Assembly (NCBI GenBank): GCA_015061805.1
Contig: SUVV01000001.1
Location: 1-64,000 of the forward strand
Reading direction: 5' to 3'
DNA from: Lentisphaerota bacterium
GTDB taxonomy: Bacteria > Verrucomicrobiota > Lentisphaeria > Victivallales > Victivallaceae
Length of the DNA: 64,000 nucleotides
Shown: positions 1-9,500 of the stretch, piece after piece
Layout of the letters: the number at the start of each line of letters is the position of its first letter
Position numbering within the stretch: the stretch's first letter is position 1
Program-made: the position numbers and the translations under genes
Notes under the pieces: model-generated
What the model saw: the letters and a program-made list of their open reading frames with translations, nothing else
Told to the model about the DNA's origin: nothing
Databases searched by the model: none

Positions 1-256
1 TGCCCGGAAACGCTTTCACAACCACATTCTTGGCAAAGACCAGTTCCAGGTTTGAACGCAGTTTCACCGGGGTGATGAACCACGGTTTACCGGTGTTGTC
101 CACGATCACTTTTTTCGCTCCGGAATCGATCGCCTTTTGCAGACACGCTGTCGCATCAACCGGATCAAAGCCGAAACTGCTCGCCTTGACTTCAGCGGGA
201 GTTGCCTTGCTCAACAGTGGACAAAGTATCGCCAGCAGCAAAAAAAATTTTTTCAT
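1..256 (-). CDS. Secreted right-handed beta-helix (pectate-lyase-like) protein, 5' part only
   Basis: The gene starts with ATG at 256 and runs off the window, so only the first 85 codons are visible. Residues 1-20 form a Sec signal peptide (MKKFFLLLAILCPLLSKATP). The next part, FGFDPVDATACLQKAIDSG followed by KKVIVDN and GKPWFITPVKLRSNLEL, is the usual entry of pectate-lyase-3/GH28-type beta-helix proteins: an N-terminal FDxxDAT turn, a predicted helix and the first beta-helix coil. An extracytoplasmic polysaccharide-acting or polysaccharide-binding role is inferred; catalytic residues lie outside the window. The ribosome-binding site is weak (GGGTAATTG before the ATG). Confidence 0.7.
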   Translation of the reverse strand, partial: MKKFFLLLAILCPLLSKATPAEVKASSFGFDPVDATACLQKAIDSGAKKVIVDNTGKPWFITPVKLRSNLELVFAKNVVVKAFPG

Positions 257-312
257 TATCAATTACCCTTTTTAATCAGTTGCTATTGTCCCGGATGTTG
301 TGAAGCGGCATA

Positions 313-325
313 TTCACATGGTGAA
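313..325. promoter_or_regulatory. Short inverted repeat TTCAC-ATG-GTGAA
   Basis: A perfect 5-bp inverted repeat lies in the 84-base gap between the pseudopilin-like gene and the downstream beta-helix gene, 57 bases before the latter's start codon. It could be an operator for the beta-helix gene; an AraC regulator is encoded about 1 kb away. Short repeats of this kind arise by chance, so this is only a candidate. Confidence 0.2.
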
Positions 326-340
326 AATTGTGTTTATTTG

Positions 341-1156
341 TTAACGTTTGTTGCCCCATGCTTTTTGCTGATGGTCTGAAATGCTGGTATCAAGAGCGGC
401 ATACCAGCCGTAATCACCGTATTTGAAGTCAGAATCATCCTCACCGTCGTGAGATATATTTTTCAATCTTATTGACCGCACACTGCCGTCAACAAAACTG
501 CAGTTTATCATCGGTGCGTTGGCAGAGCCGCCGGCATGTGTTCCCACATGGGCTACATTTTTTCTCACCGGCCAATCTGAATGCAGTCTGGCTTCGGACG
601 GAATTTTTTGAGTTCCGTATTTTGGACTGCGGTTGGTTTTCCCGGGAACGTTGATTACGACATCGTTACAGTAGTAATTGGTTCCGTAGTAACTGCCGGT
701 GTTGGGATTTTTGTTGTCCTTGATTCCCTCCTGGACCGGATCCATGATTTTGGTCATATCCTGACAAACTGTGATATTTTCCAGTCTGACAATCAGTTTT
801 TTACTGCCGCCGGCACCGGTGTCTTTTCCGGTGCCGGGGAGCAGATATTCCAGCAACGGATGGTTTACCGGTGCTTTGGTTCCCATCACATTATAATCTT
901 TGTGACCTTTTAACCAGAAGGCTTTTCCGCCCCACTGCGGGAAATAGTCCTGATTGTCCTGCGAGTAATTCTGATATGCGGAAGCGATCGTTTTCAGATT
1001 ATTGATGCAGTTGGCAGAGCGTCCCCGGGCGCGGGCGCGCTGCAGAGCGGGCAGCAGTATTGCTGCCAATATCGCGATTATTGCAATCACCACTAACAGT
1101 TCAATAAGGGTAAAACAAAGTTGTTTTACCCCGCCATGGCGGGAAGAATTATTCAT
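341..1156 (-). CDS. Prepilin-type N-terminal cleavage/methylation protein (pseudopilin-like, DG C-terminal motif)
   Basis: A 271-residue protein. The motif [25 protein letters not shown] near residues 15-39 is a type IV prepilin/type II pseudopilin leader: cleavage before the Phe, with Glu at mature position 5 and a hydrophobic helix. The C-terminal [14 protein letters not shown] matches the DG-type motif of the DUF1559-like prepilin proteins expanded in Lentisphaerota and Planctomycetes. ATG 1156 is chosen over an upstream in-frame start at 1189 because GAGGTG sits five bases before it. The protein is probably exported and membrane-anchored by its N-terminal helix. It stands alone here with no secretion machinery nearby, and its partner system is unknown. 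Confidence 0.85.
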   Translation of the reverse strand: MNNSSRHGGVKQLCFTLIELLVVIAIIAILAAILLPALQRARARGRSANCINNLKTIASAYQNYSQDNQDYFPQWGGKAFWLKGHKDYNVMGTKAPVNHPLLEYLLPGTGKDTGAGGSKKLIVRLENITVCQDMTKIMDPVQEGIKDNKNPNTGSYYGTNYYCNDVVINVPGKTNRSPKYGTQKIPSEARLHSDWPVRKNVAHVGTHAGGSANAPMINCSFVDGSVRSIRLKNISHDGEDDSDFKYGDYGWYAALDTSISDHQQKAWGNKR

Positions 1157-1207
1157 AATACACCTCGTAAAAACCAACTTTCCGAACAAATACTTTGCAC
1201 TTCACAT

Positions 1208-1236
1208 AATATAGCACAAAATCTCTTTTTTGGCAA
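1208..1236 (-). promoter_or_regulatory. Promoter for the pseudopilin-like gene
   Basis: On the minus strand TTGCCA (1236-1231), a 17-base spacer, then TATATT (1213-1208), 52 bases before the ATG. It has the TTGnnn-N17-TATATT form seen repeatedly in this window. Confidence 0.6.
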
Positions 1237-1298
1237 CACTTTTCAAAACTTTTCCATACGATATTTTATCAAAAACATGTGAAATTTCATCACGCACA

Positions 1299-2207
1299 CT
1301 ACCGGATCTGGCTGGGAGTCTTGCCGTAATGCTTCTTGAATTCACTGGCAAAATACTGCGGAGAGGAGTAATTCAACCGGGAAGCGATCTCCTTTATCGA
1401 CAAAGTTCCTCCGGCGAGCATTCCGTACGCCATCTCCATTTTAGCGTTGAGGAAATATTCTATCGGCGAGCAGTTCAGATATTTACGGAACTGCCGGTGC
1501 AAGGTCGCCCCGGAACACTTGGAATATTCAACGATCTGATTCAATGTGATCGGGTGTTCCAGATTTTCGTGGATGAATTCGATCGCTCTCTGGAGTCCGG
1601 CGGGCCGGGTGCTGGCAATGTTTTGTGCGGAAATTTCCAGAAGCAGCCGGTAACACTCACAGCTGGCATTGCGGAAATTTTCAAAACTGCTGACCTTGCT
1701 CAATTCAATGATATTGTCCATTATCCCGGATATTTTACCGGAATCCTGAGGCTTGAGGTGGGCGATCCGGTTCAGTTCCAGATATTCGAGCGTCTGGAAC
1801 AGTTGAGCACCGTCAAAGATGATGACCTTTTTGGTAGCGATTTCCGTTTCACAGCACATGGCACTGTCCATGCCGAGCTGGACAAAAAAGATTTCTCCGG
1901 GACAGACCTGATAATTTTTTCCGTCCAACGTGTAATTGAAAACGCCGTCAATGACCATTTCCACACTGAACGTATCCGACTTGATCCGTTTACGGAAAAC
2001 CTGACGGTGCCACTGGTCAATCCCGCAGCTTGCAATGGCGACCGGAGAGCGGGGATGCATCTTACGGAATGACGAAAAATTATAAAAGACCCGTTTGGGA
2101 TACCCTCCGTAATTATTGCCGAAAAGCAAACTGTTTCCGTTGGCAACTCTCAATCTGGACTTTTTCACCGGCTTCACCTGAAAAAATGATTTTTGCAAAG
2201 AAAACAT
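1299..2207 (-). CDS. AraC family transcriptional regulator
   Basis: A 302-residue protein. The N-terminal ~150 residues resemble a cupin-like sensor domain (VEMVIDGVFNYTLDGKNYQVCPGEIFF around 85-110). The C-terminal ~100 residues are a classic AraC double helix-turn-helix: AIEFIHENLEHPITLNQIV, CSGATLHRQFRKYLNCSP, then LSIKEIASRLNYSSPQYFASEFKKHYGKTPSQIR at the extreme C-terminus. Proteins of this build are usually sugar- or glycan-responsive activators. It has its own promoter and lies between comEC and the pseudopilin-like gene. The target is unknown, though nearby secreted carbohydrate genes are plausible. The start is uncertain because no strong ribosome-binding site is visible. Confidence 0.88.
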   Translation of the reverse strand: MFSLQKSFFQVKPVKKSRLRVANGNSLLFGNNYGGYPKRVFYNFSSFRKMHPRSPVAIASCGIDQWHRQVFRKRIKSDTFSVEMVIDGVFNYTLDGKNYQVCPGEIFFVQLGMDSAMCCETEIATKKVIIFDGAQLFQTLEYLELNRIAHLKPQDSGKISGIMDNIIELSKVSSFENFRNASCECYRLLLEISAQNIASTRPAGLQRAIEFIHENLEHPITLNQIVEYSKCSGATLHRQFRKYLNCSPIEYFLNAKMEMAYGMLAGGTLSIKEIASRLNYSSPQYFASEFKKHYGKTPSQIR

Positions 2208-2227
2208 ACATCATCTGTCTGAGGTAT

Positions 2228-2256
2228 AATATAACCCGGCAAGAAAAATTTTGCAA
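2228..2256 (-). promoter_or_regulatory. Promoter for the AraC regulator
   Basis: Minus strand: TTGCAA (2256-2251), a 17-base spacer, TATATT (2233-2228), 20 bases upstream of the predicted start codon. Confidence 0.6.
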
Positions 2257-2270
2257 GAAAAAATTGCAAC

Positions 2271-4385
2271 TTATTCCGTAATATTCCAAATCAGTACATG
2301 ATTGTTCCACGGGATGGTAACGGATTCCGTTTTGCCGCTCCGGAATTTCACATGGATATTCCATCCGTCATCACCGCGCAAAACCGAAATCACAACGCCG
2401 ACATCCGGACTCCATTGCCACCGCTCCGAAGCAGAAGATATCTGCGGCAGACGGCGATCGGCAAAATTTTTCACCAACCGGGAAGAAACAGCTTCGAGTT
2501 GTTCCAGATTCCGCGTGAAATAGAGTGTCGGCTTACCCGCAAGCGGGTGAATTGCCAACGGAGTAACCCGGGAAGCAAAGGCGGCGAGACCGGAATTGTT
2601 GTGACTCCGGCTGCCGGAGAAAAATATTTCCGCTTCGCTGCGCCCGCGGCGTTTGACCTCTCCGGCGGCAAGCGCAGCACTCCAACTGTCCGGCAAATCG
2701 CACACCAGAACCTTTGAACGGACAGAATTGACATAAATGATCACCGGCGGATGACCGCTGCTGCCGCCCAGCACGACCACTTCATCCGGAGTTGCCGGAT
2801 TGGTCAGGACGGTCAGCACCAGTAAAACTGCCGCCCCGGTCATCAACGCAAGAGCAATATAGAATTTGCGGATAACCAGCGCCGCAAAGAAAAGCATGTA
2901 AAAAATTGCGACCCGATGGATATCCGGTTCAACGACCGTAACAGAAGAGAATATTTCCAGAGAAAATTCCGAAATTCCCTTGAGTAAAGCGAAACACCAT
3001 TCCAGCAACCGGGCACCCCAGATGTCAATCATCCCGGCACTCCACGAGAAAAGAAGTTTGAAAAGAAACACCGCAAACATAAACGGCGTTATCAGCGCTG
3101 TCAGCAAATTGGTGATGATACTGCCGGGAACAAAGAGGTTGTTGTGCAGTATGGTCAGCATCGAACTTGCCGCAAACGCAATGACCGCCGCAGAAATGAA
3201 CGTCACCAGACGCCGGAATCGTGCCGCGTATTTGCGGAACTTGCGGCTGATAATATTGGAGTTAATCATCAGTTGCGAATAAATCGCGGTATCATCCAGA
3301 TATTCCCGGACGATCGGCAGCCCCAGTATCAGCGCCGCCGTTATACCGAAAGAGTATTGCGTACCGAGATCACCGACTGCTTCCGGAGTTGTCACGGTCA
3401 GGACGAAGAACGCAAGCGTTAAAATGTTCCAATTCGGAGTGTAAAAGAGAAACGCCCGGAGCAGGCACCACCCAACGATCATCGCCCCTGCCCGCAGCGC
3501 CGGAATCGCCAGACCACTGCACATGACATACAACGAAACAATCACCGCCAGCAGAATATGCCGCTGCCGGAAAGGCAAAAACCCCAACACCATTCCGGCA
3601 ACCACAGCCAGCACACCGACATGCATACCGGATACGGCAAAAATATGGATGATGCCTGCCGTCACAAAATTCCGGCGCACGCTTATGGTGCCGCCGTCAG
3701 CGGCGCCGAGAAATAATCTTGCCGCCATGGAAGATGTTTCCTTGTTCCGGATGCCGGAAATCAGATGTTTCAGCAAATTCTCCCGAAGCAGAAAACACCA
3801 TCTCCGGAAACTCGACTCCGTTTCCAGCGGAGAAATTTTCTCAATTTTCAGCAATGTGCTCTTGCCGTAAGGCGGCGGGACTTCGCCGGAGATCCGGCTG
3901 CCGTCAAAGTAAAATCCGGCAGCTGACGGCGCTTGCAGGATGGCTTCAACCCGGAACCTTTCACCGTAAAGAACTCCGGAAACTTTCAAATCCTCCGGCA
4001 ATTCTGCCAGCACGCTTACCGCTTCCGGCGCGCCGTCGGCAATGAATTCACCGCGGATCCGGAAATCCGGGACGATCCCTTTGACTTTGGTCGCCCGGCT
4101 GTCCCGGACAGTAAAGATTCCGGAGAGCATCGCGGAATCAGGATAAATTTCTGAAATACTTTTTTCACGGCGGAGATGCAAACTTCCGGATATCAGCGAC
4201 AATATCAGAGCAAAACAGAACATCACCCGGGGATATCTGCCAAGCATGAATATTCCCGGTAAAATCAAAAGGATCGTCCACCACGGCAGAAAACCGCATC
4301 CGACAGCGGCTCCCAGACCGCCACCCCACGCCAGCGCGGTACAGCGCTCAAGCGGCACTGCTTTCAACATCCCCCGGAACTTCAT
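2271..4385 (-). CDS. comEC: ComEC/Rec2 family DNA-uptake channel protein
   Basis: A 704-residue inner-membrane protein. Residues ~10-65 are two to three membrane segments, followed by a DUF4131-like soluble region. The central Competence domain (~230-520) holds the signature HIFAVSGMHVGVLAVVAG and many hydrophobic helices. The C-terminal ~170 residues sit where ComEC proteins carry a metallo-beta-lactamase domain. Here the expected metal-binding HxHxDH-like motif is replaced by FFSGSRSHNNSGLAAF, so the domain looks degenerate. ATG 4385 is preceded by GGGAG and overlaps the end of the upstream glycosyltransferase gene by 38 bases, indicating co-transcription. In known systems ComEC carries single-stranded DNA across the inner membrane during transformation. 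Confidence 0.88.
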   Translation of the reverse strand: MKFRGMLKAVPLERCTALAWGGGLGAAVGCGFLPWWTILLILPGIFMLGRYPRVMFCFALILSLISGSLHLRREKSISEIYPDSAMLSGIFTVRDSRATKVKGIVPDFRIRGEFIADGAPEAVSVLAELPEDLKVSGVLYGERFRVEAILQAPSAAGFYFDGSRISGEVPPPYGKSTLLKIEKISPLETESSFRRWCFLLRENLLKHLISGIRNKETSSMAARLFLGAADGGTISVRRNFVTAGIIHIFAVSGMHVGVLAVVAGMVLGFLPFRQRHILLAVIVSLYVMCSGLAIPALRAGAMIVGWCLLRAFLFYTPNWNILTLAFFVLTVTTPEAVGDLGTQYSFGITAALILGLPIVREYLDDTAIYSQLMINSNIISRKFRKYAARFRRLVTFISAAVIAFAASSMLTILHNNLFVPGSIITNLLTALITPFMFAVFLFKLLFSWSAGMIDIWGARLLEWCFALLKGISEFSLEIFSSVTVVEPDIHRVAIFYMLFFAALVIRKFYIALALMTGAAVLLVLTVLTNPATPDEVVVLGGSSGHPPVIIYVNSVRSKVLVCDLPDSWSAALAAGEVKRRGRSEAEIFFSGSRSHNNSGLAAFASRVTPLAIHPLAGKPTLYFTRNLEQLEAVSSRLVKNFADRRLPQISSASERWQWSPDVGVVISVLRGDDGWNIHVKFRSGKTESVTIPWNNHVLIWNITE

Positions 4386-5706
4386 CAATCTCCCCCGTTT
4401 TCCGGAACTTCCGCCACATCCGGAGCAATGCCAGAGCCGCAGTCACGGCAAGACAGGGCAATGCCGGAATCTGATACCGGGGCGCCACGATCGCCCCCGG
4501 CAAAAAGAGATAATAATAAACAAAAGCACCAAAAATAAATATCTCCATCCGGGAGCGTTTCCAATCGATCACAGCTTCGATGAGATAAAACAGGCTTCCG
4601 GCGCAGGTCAAAAGTGCCACCGCGATCAGCGGAAGCAGAGCCGAAATCATCCACAACCACTTTTCGCCGAAATAGTGGCGTACCGCAGCCGGCATCCCCT
4701 GCTCTTTCAATACCGCCATCGTTCCCCGGTCAGAACGGCTTATCCCGAGACACTCGGTAAATGAGGGAAGATCCGGCAGCAATATCTGATAATTGAACTG
4801 CTGCTTGAGCCATAATGGAAAATGTTTTATCACCAGTTTACGGTACTGGGTAATCCGGTATTTTTCCCGGCTTTTCTCATCGGGGAACCGGACGGTATCG
4901 GCAAAAAGTTCAGTTTGTTCAGCAATGATCCGCTGTTTTTCAAATTCATAACCTTTTCCGGTGACTTCGCCCATCAGCATGGCGCCATTCTGATGGTACA
5001 TCGCGCCGGTGTTGGTATCGATGGTAAAACCCGCCCCCTGCGCGGCATTGCGGAACATCCACGGAGCGATGATGGCAAAAAACAAAACAGCACAACCGAC
5101 ACCATGCAGACACTTTTTCTGCCACTTCATCTCCGGCATCACCGCCAGCAAAAAGAGCAGCGGCAGAATAAAAAGTGAATTCACCGGGCGGATCAGCGCT
5201 CCCCACGCCGCAACCGCAGCACAACCGTAGAGCCATTGCCACTTGCGTTTGCGGTAAAATTCCAGAAAGAACCAATATTGAAGCGCAACAAACACCCCTG
5301 CCCAGCTGTCAGTAAGAAGCAGAGGAGCATTACCGAGAGCAGTCGGATTCAATGCGCAGAGCCACCCGGCAATCAACGCCGCCGGATGACCGCCGCAGAG
5401 AAATCCGGCACGGGCAACTGCCAGAACTGTAAACGCGGAAAAACCCGCCAACAGGAAACTTAAAAATCTTTCTCCGCCCCCGCACTTGAAAACTGCCGCC
5501 GCCAATAATGGAAATCCCGGCGGACGGCGTGTCCCTTCATAAGTTCCGTTTGCCGCAAGTGACCTTGCCGGGGCAAAATATCCGGCGGTATCAGGACGAA
5601 CCGTCTTGATTTCACCATGATTGGCAAAGACCGCAACCGTCATCCGCAACAGCAATGCAGCAAGAAACAAAATCCCGTAGGCAAGAAAAAATCTTTTCCG
5701 GCTCAT
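4348..5706 (-). CDS. GT-C/GT39-like membrane glycosyltransferase
   Basis: A 452-residue protein with about ten hydrophobic segments, starting MSRKRFFLAYGILFLAALLLRM. The first extracytoplasmic loop contains RPDTAGYFAPARSLAANG and RRPPGFPLLAA, the acidic-residue and PPGFP arrangement typical of ArnT/PMT-like enzymes that use polyprenyl-phosphate sugars. Acceptor and sugar cannot be told from sequence. Its ATG overlaps the ispF stop codon (ATGA) and its 3' end overlaps comEC, so ispF, this gene and comEC form one transcription unit. Pairing an isoprenoid-precursor enzyme with a polyprenyl-phosphate user is suggestive but may be coincidental. Confidence 0.75.
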   Translation of the reverse strand: MSRKRFFLAYGILFLAALLLRMTVAVFANHGEIKTVRPDTAGYFAPARSLAANGTYEGTRRPPGFPLLAAAVFKCGGGERFLSFLLAGFSAFTVLAVARAGFLCGGHPAALIAGWLCALNPTALGNAPLLLTDSWAGVFVALQYWFFLEFYRKRKWQWLYGCAAVAAWGALIRPVNSLFILPLLFLLAVMPEMKWQKKCLHGVGCAVLFFAIIAPWMFRNAAQGAGFTIDTNTGAMYHQNGAMLMGEVTGKGYEFEKQRIIAEQTELFADTVRFPDEKSREKYRITQYRKLVIKHFPLWLKQQFNYQILLPDLPSFTECLGISRSDRGTMAVLKEQGMPAAVRHYFGEKWLWMISALLPLIAVALLTCAGSLFYLIEAVIDWKRSRMEIFIFGAFVYYYLFLPGAIVAPRYQIPALPCLAVTAALALLRMWRKFRKTGEIDEVPGDVESSAA

Positions 5707-6194
5707 GGACGGCCATCCTTTTTGCCCAGCAGGACAACGGCACTGGCAGCGATGCCTTCACCGCGTCCGGTAAATCCGAGTTTTTCAGTGGTGGTGAACT
5801 TCACCGATACCGCATCAAGCGGGATCGAGCAGACTTCAGCCAGGCGCCGGCACATCGCATCACGGTAAGGCGCAAGTTTCGGTTTCTGGGCGATGATGGT
5901 GATATCAAGGTTGCCGATATGCCACGAATCAAATTGCGGCAGGGCAAGCACCTTTTTCAACAGCAGAGTACTGTCGATATTTTTGTAGGTGTTGTCGTTG
6001 TCAGGGAAGTGAGTTCCGATATCCGCCAGCGCCAGCGCTCCAAGCAGAGCATCCATCAGCGCATGTATCGCCACATCGGCATCGCTGTGTCCGAGCAGTC
6101 CGACTTCGCAGGGGATTTTCACCCCGCAGAGAAACAGCTCCCGGTTTTCGGCAAATTTGTGGACATCGAATCCCTGTCCGATACGGATATTCAT
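5703..6194 (-). CDS. ispF: 2-C-methyl-D-erythritol 2,4-cyclodiphosphate synthase
   Basis: A 163-residue enzyme of the non-mevalonate isoprenoid pathway that converts CDP-methylerythritol 2-phosphate to the cyclic diphosphate. Zinc ligands are visible as GFDVH (D10, H12) and H44 in HSDADVAIH. GHSDAD (35-40), DIGTHFPD and the C-terminal FTTTEKLGFTGRGEGIAASA are family signatures. ATG 6194 is chosen because GGGAGGTG lies just upstream; an in-frame GTG nine bases earlier overlaps that ribosome-binding site. A hairpin precedes the gene, so expression may come partly by read-through from the 33-aa gene upstream. Confidence 0.96.
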   Translation of the reverse strand: MNIRIGQGFDVHKFAENRELFLCGVKIPCEVGLLGHSDADVAIHALMDALLGALALADIGTHFPDNDNTYKNIDSTLLLKKVLALPQFDSWHIGNLDITIIAQKPKLAPYRDAMCRRLAEVCSIPLDAVSVKFTTTEKLGFTGRGEGIAASAVVLLGKKDGRP

Positions 6195-6210
6195 AGAGTT
6201 CACCTCCCTT

Positions 6211-6253
6211 AAAAACGATCAAGCCGGATACTCCGCTTGGCGCAATATCCGGC
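6211..6253 (-). terminator. Hairpin with U-run between the 33-aa gene and ispF
   Basis: On the minus strand an 8-bp stem GCCGGATA/TATCCGGC (6253-6223) is followed by TTGATCGTTTTT. It lies after the 33-aa gene and about 30 bases before ispF, so it could end the small transcript or attenuate ispF. Confidence 0.5.
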
Positions 6254-6281
6254 GTTGACTCATAACGACTGACCGCAAAAA

Positions 6282-6383
6282 TTACTTTTTGCCGGCGATC
6301 TGGGCTTTGACCCGTTCACGGATGCGTTCCAGATAGGCTTTGCGGCGACGACGTTTGATAAGTTTGTTGAGTTGCTGTCCCAT
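6282..6383 (-). CDS. 33-residue Arg/Lys-rich conserved small protein
   Basis: ATG 6383 is preceded by AAAGGAAA and encodes MGQQLNKLIKRRRRKAYLE, then RIRERVKAQIAGKK and TAA. A block of four arginines sits in the centre, and the whole protein can be drawn as one basic helix. I recall very short proteins of the form MGNxxxKVQKRxRRKAYLKR in Verrucomicrobia and other PVC genomes; this looks like the Lentisphaerota version. Its own promoter, strong ribosome-binding site and following terminator support a real gene. RNA or ribosome binding would fit the composition, but no function is known to me. Confidence 0.72.
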   Translation of the reverse strand: MGQQLNKLIKRRRRKAYLERIRERVKAQIAGKK

Positions 6384-6429
6384 AGTTTTTCCTTTCAAAA
6401 AATATGATTAAAAATCACGCGTTTCATTA

Positions 6430-6458
6430 AATATAACCGCAAAAGTATGATTTTTCAA
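6430..6458 (-). promoter_or_regulatory. Promoter for the 33-aa gene
   Basis: Minus strand: TTGAAA (6458-6453), a 17-base spacer, TATATT (6435-6430), 47 bases upstream of the small gene's ATG. Confidence 0.6.
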
Positions 6459-6533
6459 ATTTTTCCTGGAAATCATTTCCATTTTTCACAAAATTAATGT
6501 ATATTTAATAGAAGACAAGAGGAATTTTATATA

Positions 6534-9500
6534 ATGAAACGTTTTTTTATACTGCTTTTGAGTACGGTATTCATAGTGTCCGGCTTCGGCGCGACACCGG
6601 ATCTGTCTGTTCTGCTCAAAAAATATCCCGATGCCAACATGGTTTTGCTGGACGATCAGGAATACATCAAATACAACGCCGACGGCAGTTCCGTATCGAC
6701 TGACAGTTTCTCCTACCGGGTGCTGACCGAAAAAGGCAGAAACGATCTGCGGAAACTTGCTTTCCGCTTTTATACCGGTTACGAAAAGGTCGCTGTCACC
6801 GGCTTGACCATCAACAAACCCGATGGCAGAATCATCACGCTCGATCCGGCGAAACTGGGTGTCGTTTCCATCGATGCAAGCCAGATGGATGCCCGTATAT
6901 ACGACCCCAACAGCAAACAGTTATCGATCACGATCCCCGATCTTGAGGTAGGCGACAAACTCAATGTGACAGTAAAAGAAGAGTGCTTCAAATCCCGCAT
7001 TCCCGGACAGTGGAGCGGATTTGCAGTGCTTCAATCCAACTGCCCGGTGGAAAATTACACCTACACCATCGATGCCCCTGCCGCTCGTCCATTGCTTTCG
7101 ATCGCGGTCAAAAATGAAGCAGAAGGAACCTTGAAATATTCCAGGAGCCAAAAAGACGGGCGCATCATTTACCGCTGGCAAGCGAAAAATGTTCCGCAAC
7201 TCATCCCCGAACCGGGCATGCCGCCGCTTTATGCCTGCGCCATGCGGGTATTGACCAGCACTGCCAAAGATTGGAGTGAAATTGCTTCGTGGTACGCCGA
7301 TTTGTGCGAACCTAAACTCGCGGCAATCACGCCGGAAATGAAAATTTTTGTCAAAAAAACCGTTTCCGGCAAAAAGAGTGATATGGAAAAAATTCATGCG
7401 CTCTTCCAGTATGTCTCCCAGCGCATCCGCTACACCGGCATCACCGATGAGGAAACCGCCCCCGGCTATGAGCCGCATGATGTTTCGCTCACCTTTGAAC
7501 GGGGCCACGGGGTCTGCCGCGATAAGGCGGCATTGTTGGCAAGTCTGCTCAAAATTGCCGGATTTGAAGCATATCCGGTGCTGTTCATGTCCGGCTACCC
7601 CAAAGATCAGGAAGTGCCGAACATCTATTTCAACCACGCCATCGTTGGAGTCAAAGGCAAAAACGGCGAAGATATTTTAATGGATCCCACCTTTGAAACC
7701 ACCACCGAATTGCTCCCGGCTTATCAGGGAAATTGCAGTTATCTCGTCGCCGCGAAAAAGCCGACCACCTTGAAACGCAGTCCGGTTTTCCCTGCCGAAA
7801 ACAATCTGCTGGCGATCGACAATCAGGCGGAAGTGAAAAAGAATACCCTTTACGGCAAAGTCACACTTGATTTCAAAGGTATCCACGATCAGATGTACCG
7901 TGCGACCTTTTCGGAGTGGAAGCCGGAAGAAGTACGCCGCTACTTTGCCGGAGCATTGCGCGACATCATCCCCGGAGCCGAATTGAAAAAATGTACCGTC
8001 ACTCCGGTCAATGTCCGCAATATGGCACAACCGCTGCAGGTAACTCTCGAATATTCCGCTCCGGAAATTTTTTCCCCAAATACAGTCGCCCCGATCGCAT
8101 TACCGGAATTTGCCTCACGCTTCGGAACCATCCGCAACTTGTACAATGCGCTCAAACTGGAAAAACGCCGTTTCCCCCTCGAAGCTCTGCCGCGTGCGGT
8201 TTCTGAAAAATTCACTCTGAAACTGCCCCCGCAGCTGAAAGTAAAATCCCTCCCCGGAAACGTTGATCTTTCCATTCCAAAGGTTCTGCGGTTGAGCCGG
8301 GAACTCAATCAAAACGGCGATACGATTTCCGGCAAAAACTTCTTTGCCATCGACACCGCAGAATTGACTCCGTCCGACTACCTAAAGGCAAAGTCAGCCC
8401 TTGCCAAGTTTGAAACCGCGTCCAAAGTACTGCCGCTGGCGGAATTCACTCAGACTCCGGCAAAAACAGATTTCACCCAAGCCGACTACCCCGGAGCAGA
8501 CTCGCTGATCATCTCCGATATCCGCTCGGTAAAACTGCACAGCGCCAACAGTTGGGATGAGATCCGCACCGTCAAGCGGAAAATTTTCACCTATGGCGGC
8601 GCGGTTCAGCACTCGACCGTCAACATTCCCTACCATCCTTTGATGGAAGATGTGGAAATTTCCGGAGAATTCATCACCCCCGACGGCAAAAAACATACTC
8701 TTTCAGCCAAAGAAATCAACCGTCTCGATGCACCGTGGGCAACAGCAGCCAGACGTTACCCGGCAGGAAAGATCCTCACCGCAGCCTTCCCCGGCGTTGA
8801 ACCGGGCAGCGTTGTCACCTGTACCGTAAAACGCAAAGTAAAGAGCGAGCCGTTTTTCTATCTGGAAATTCCTTCCCGCTCCACCGAACCGGTTCTGCTG
8901 CGGAAAATAACTGCCCAAGCAGCCGGCGAAGATATTTTTTCATTCCAGATACCGCTTGAATTCACCTACTCCGGAAATGAAAAACAATTGACCGCCTCCA
9001 TCACCGATCAGCCCCGTATCATTGCTGAACCATCCACTCCGGAACAGATTGATTGTATTCCGGTAATGCAGTTGTTTTCCGGAAGTATTCCAGCATTTGT
9101 CTCAAACCTCGACAACGCACTTCACACCAAAGCCGCCGTCACTCCGGAAATAAAAACACTTGCCGAAAAACTGAAAACCCCGGCGGAGATCCACAAATAC
9201 GTCACCCGAAACATCGTTGAAGCCGGCCCTGCCCTCAACGAAGCGCCGTGGTCGATTTTCTCCACTCCGGAAGAAACCTTGAAATCCGGGGTCGGCAACT
9301 CCGCTGACCGTGCCATCCTCTACGGAGCATTGTGCAAAGCGCTGAATATCAAGTTTGACTTTATCGCCGTTTCCGCACTCCCGGAAAAATCTCAACCGGA
9401 ACACACTTTCAAAAACTGCAATTCCTTTGAGCGTATCATACTGTACCTGCCGGATCAGCGGCTGTTCCTCAACGACTCCAGCCGCTACGCCGAAGCCAGG

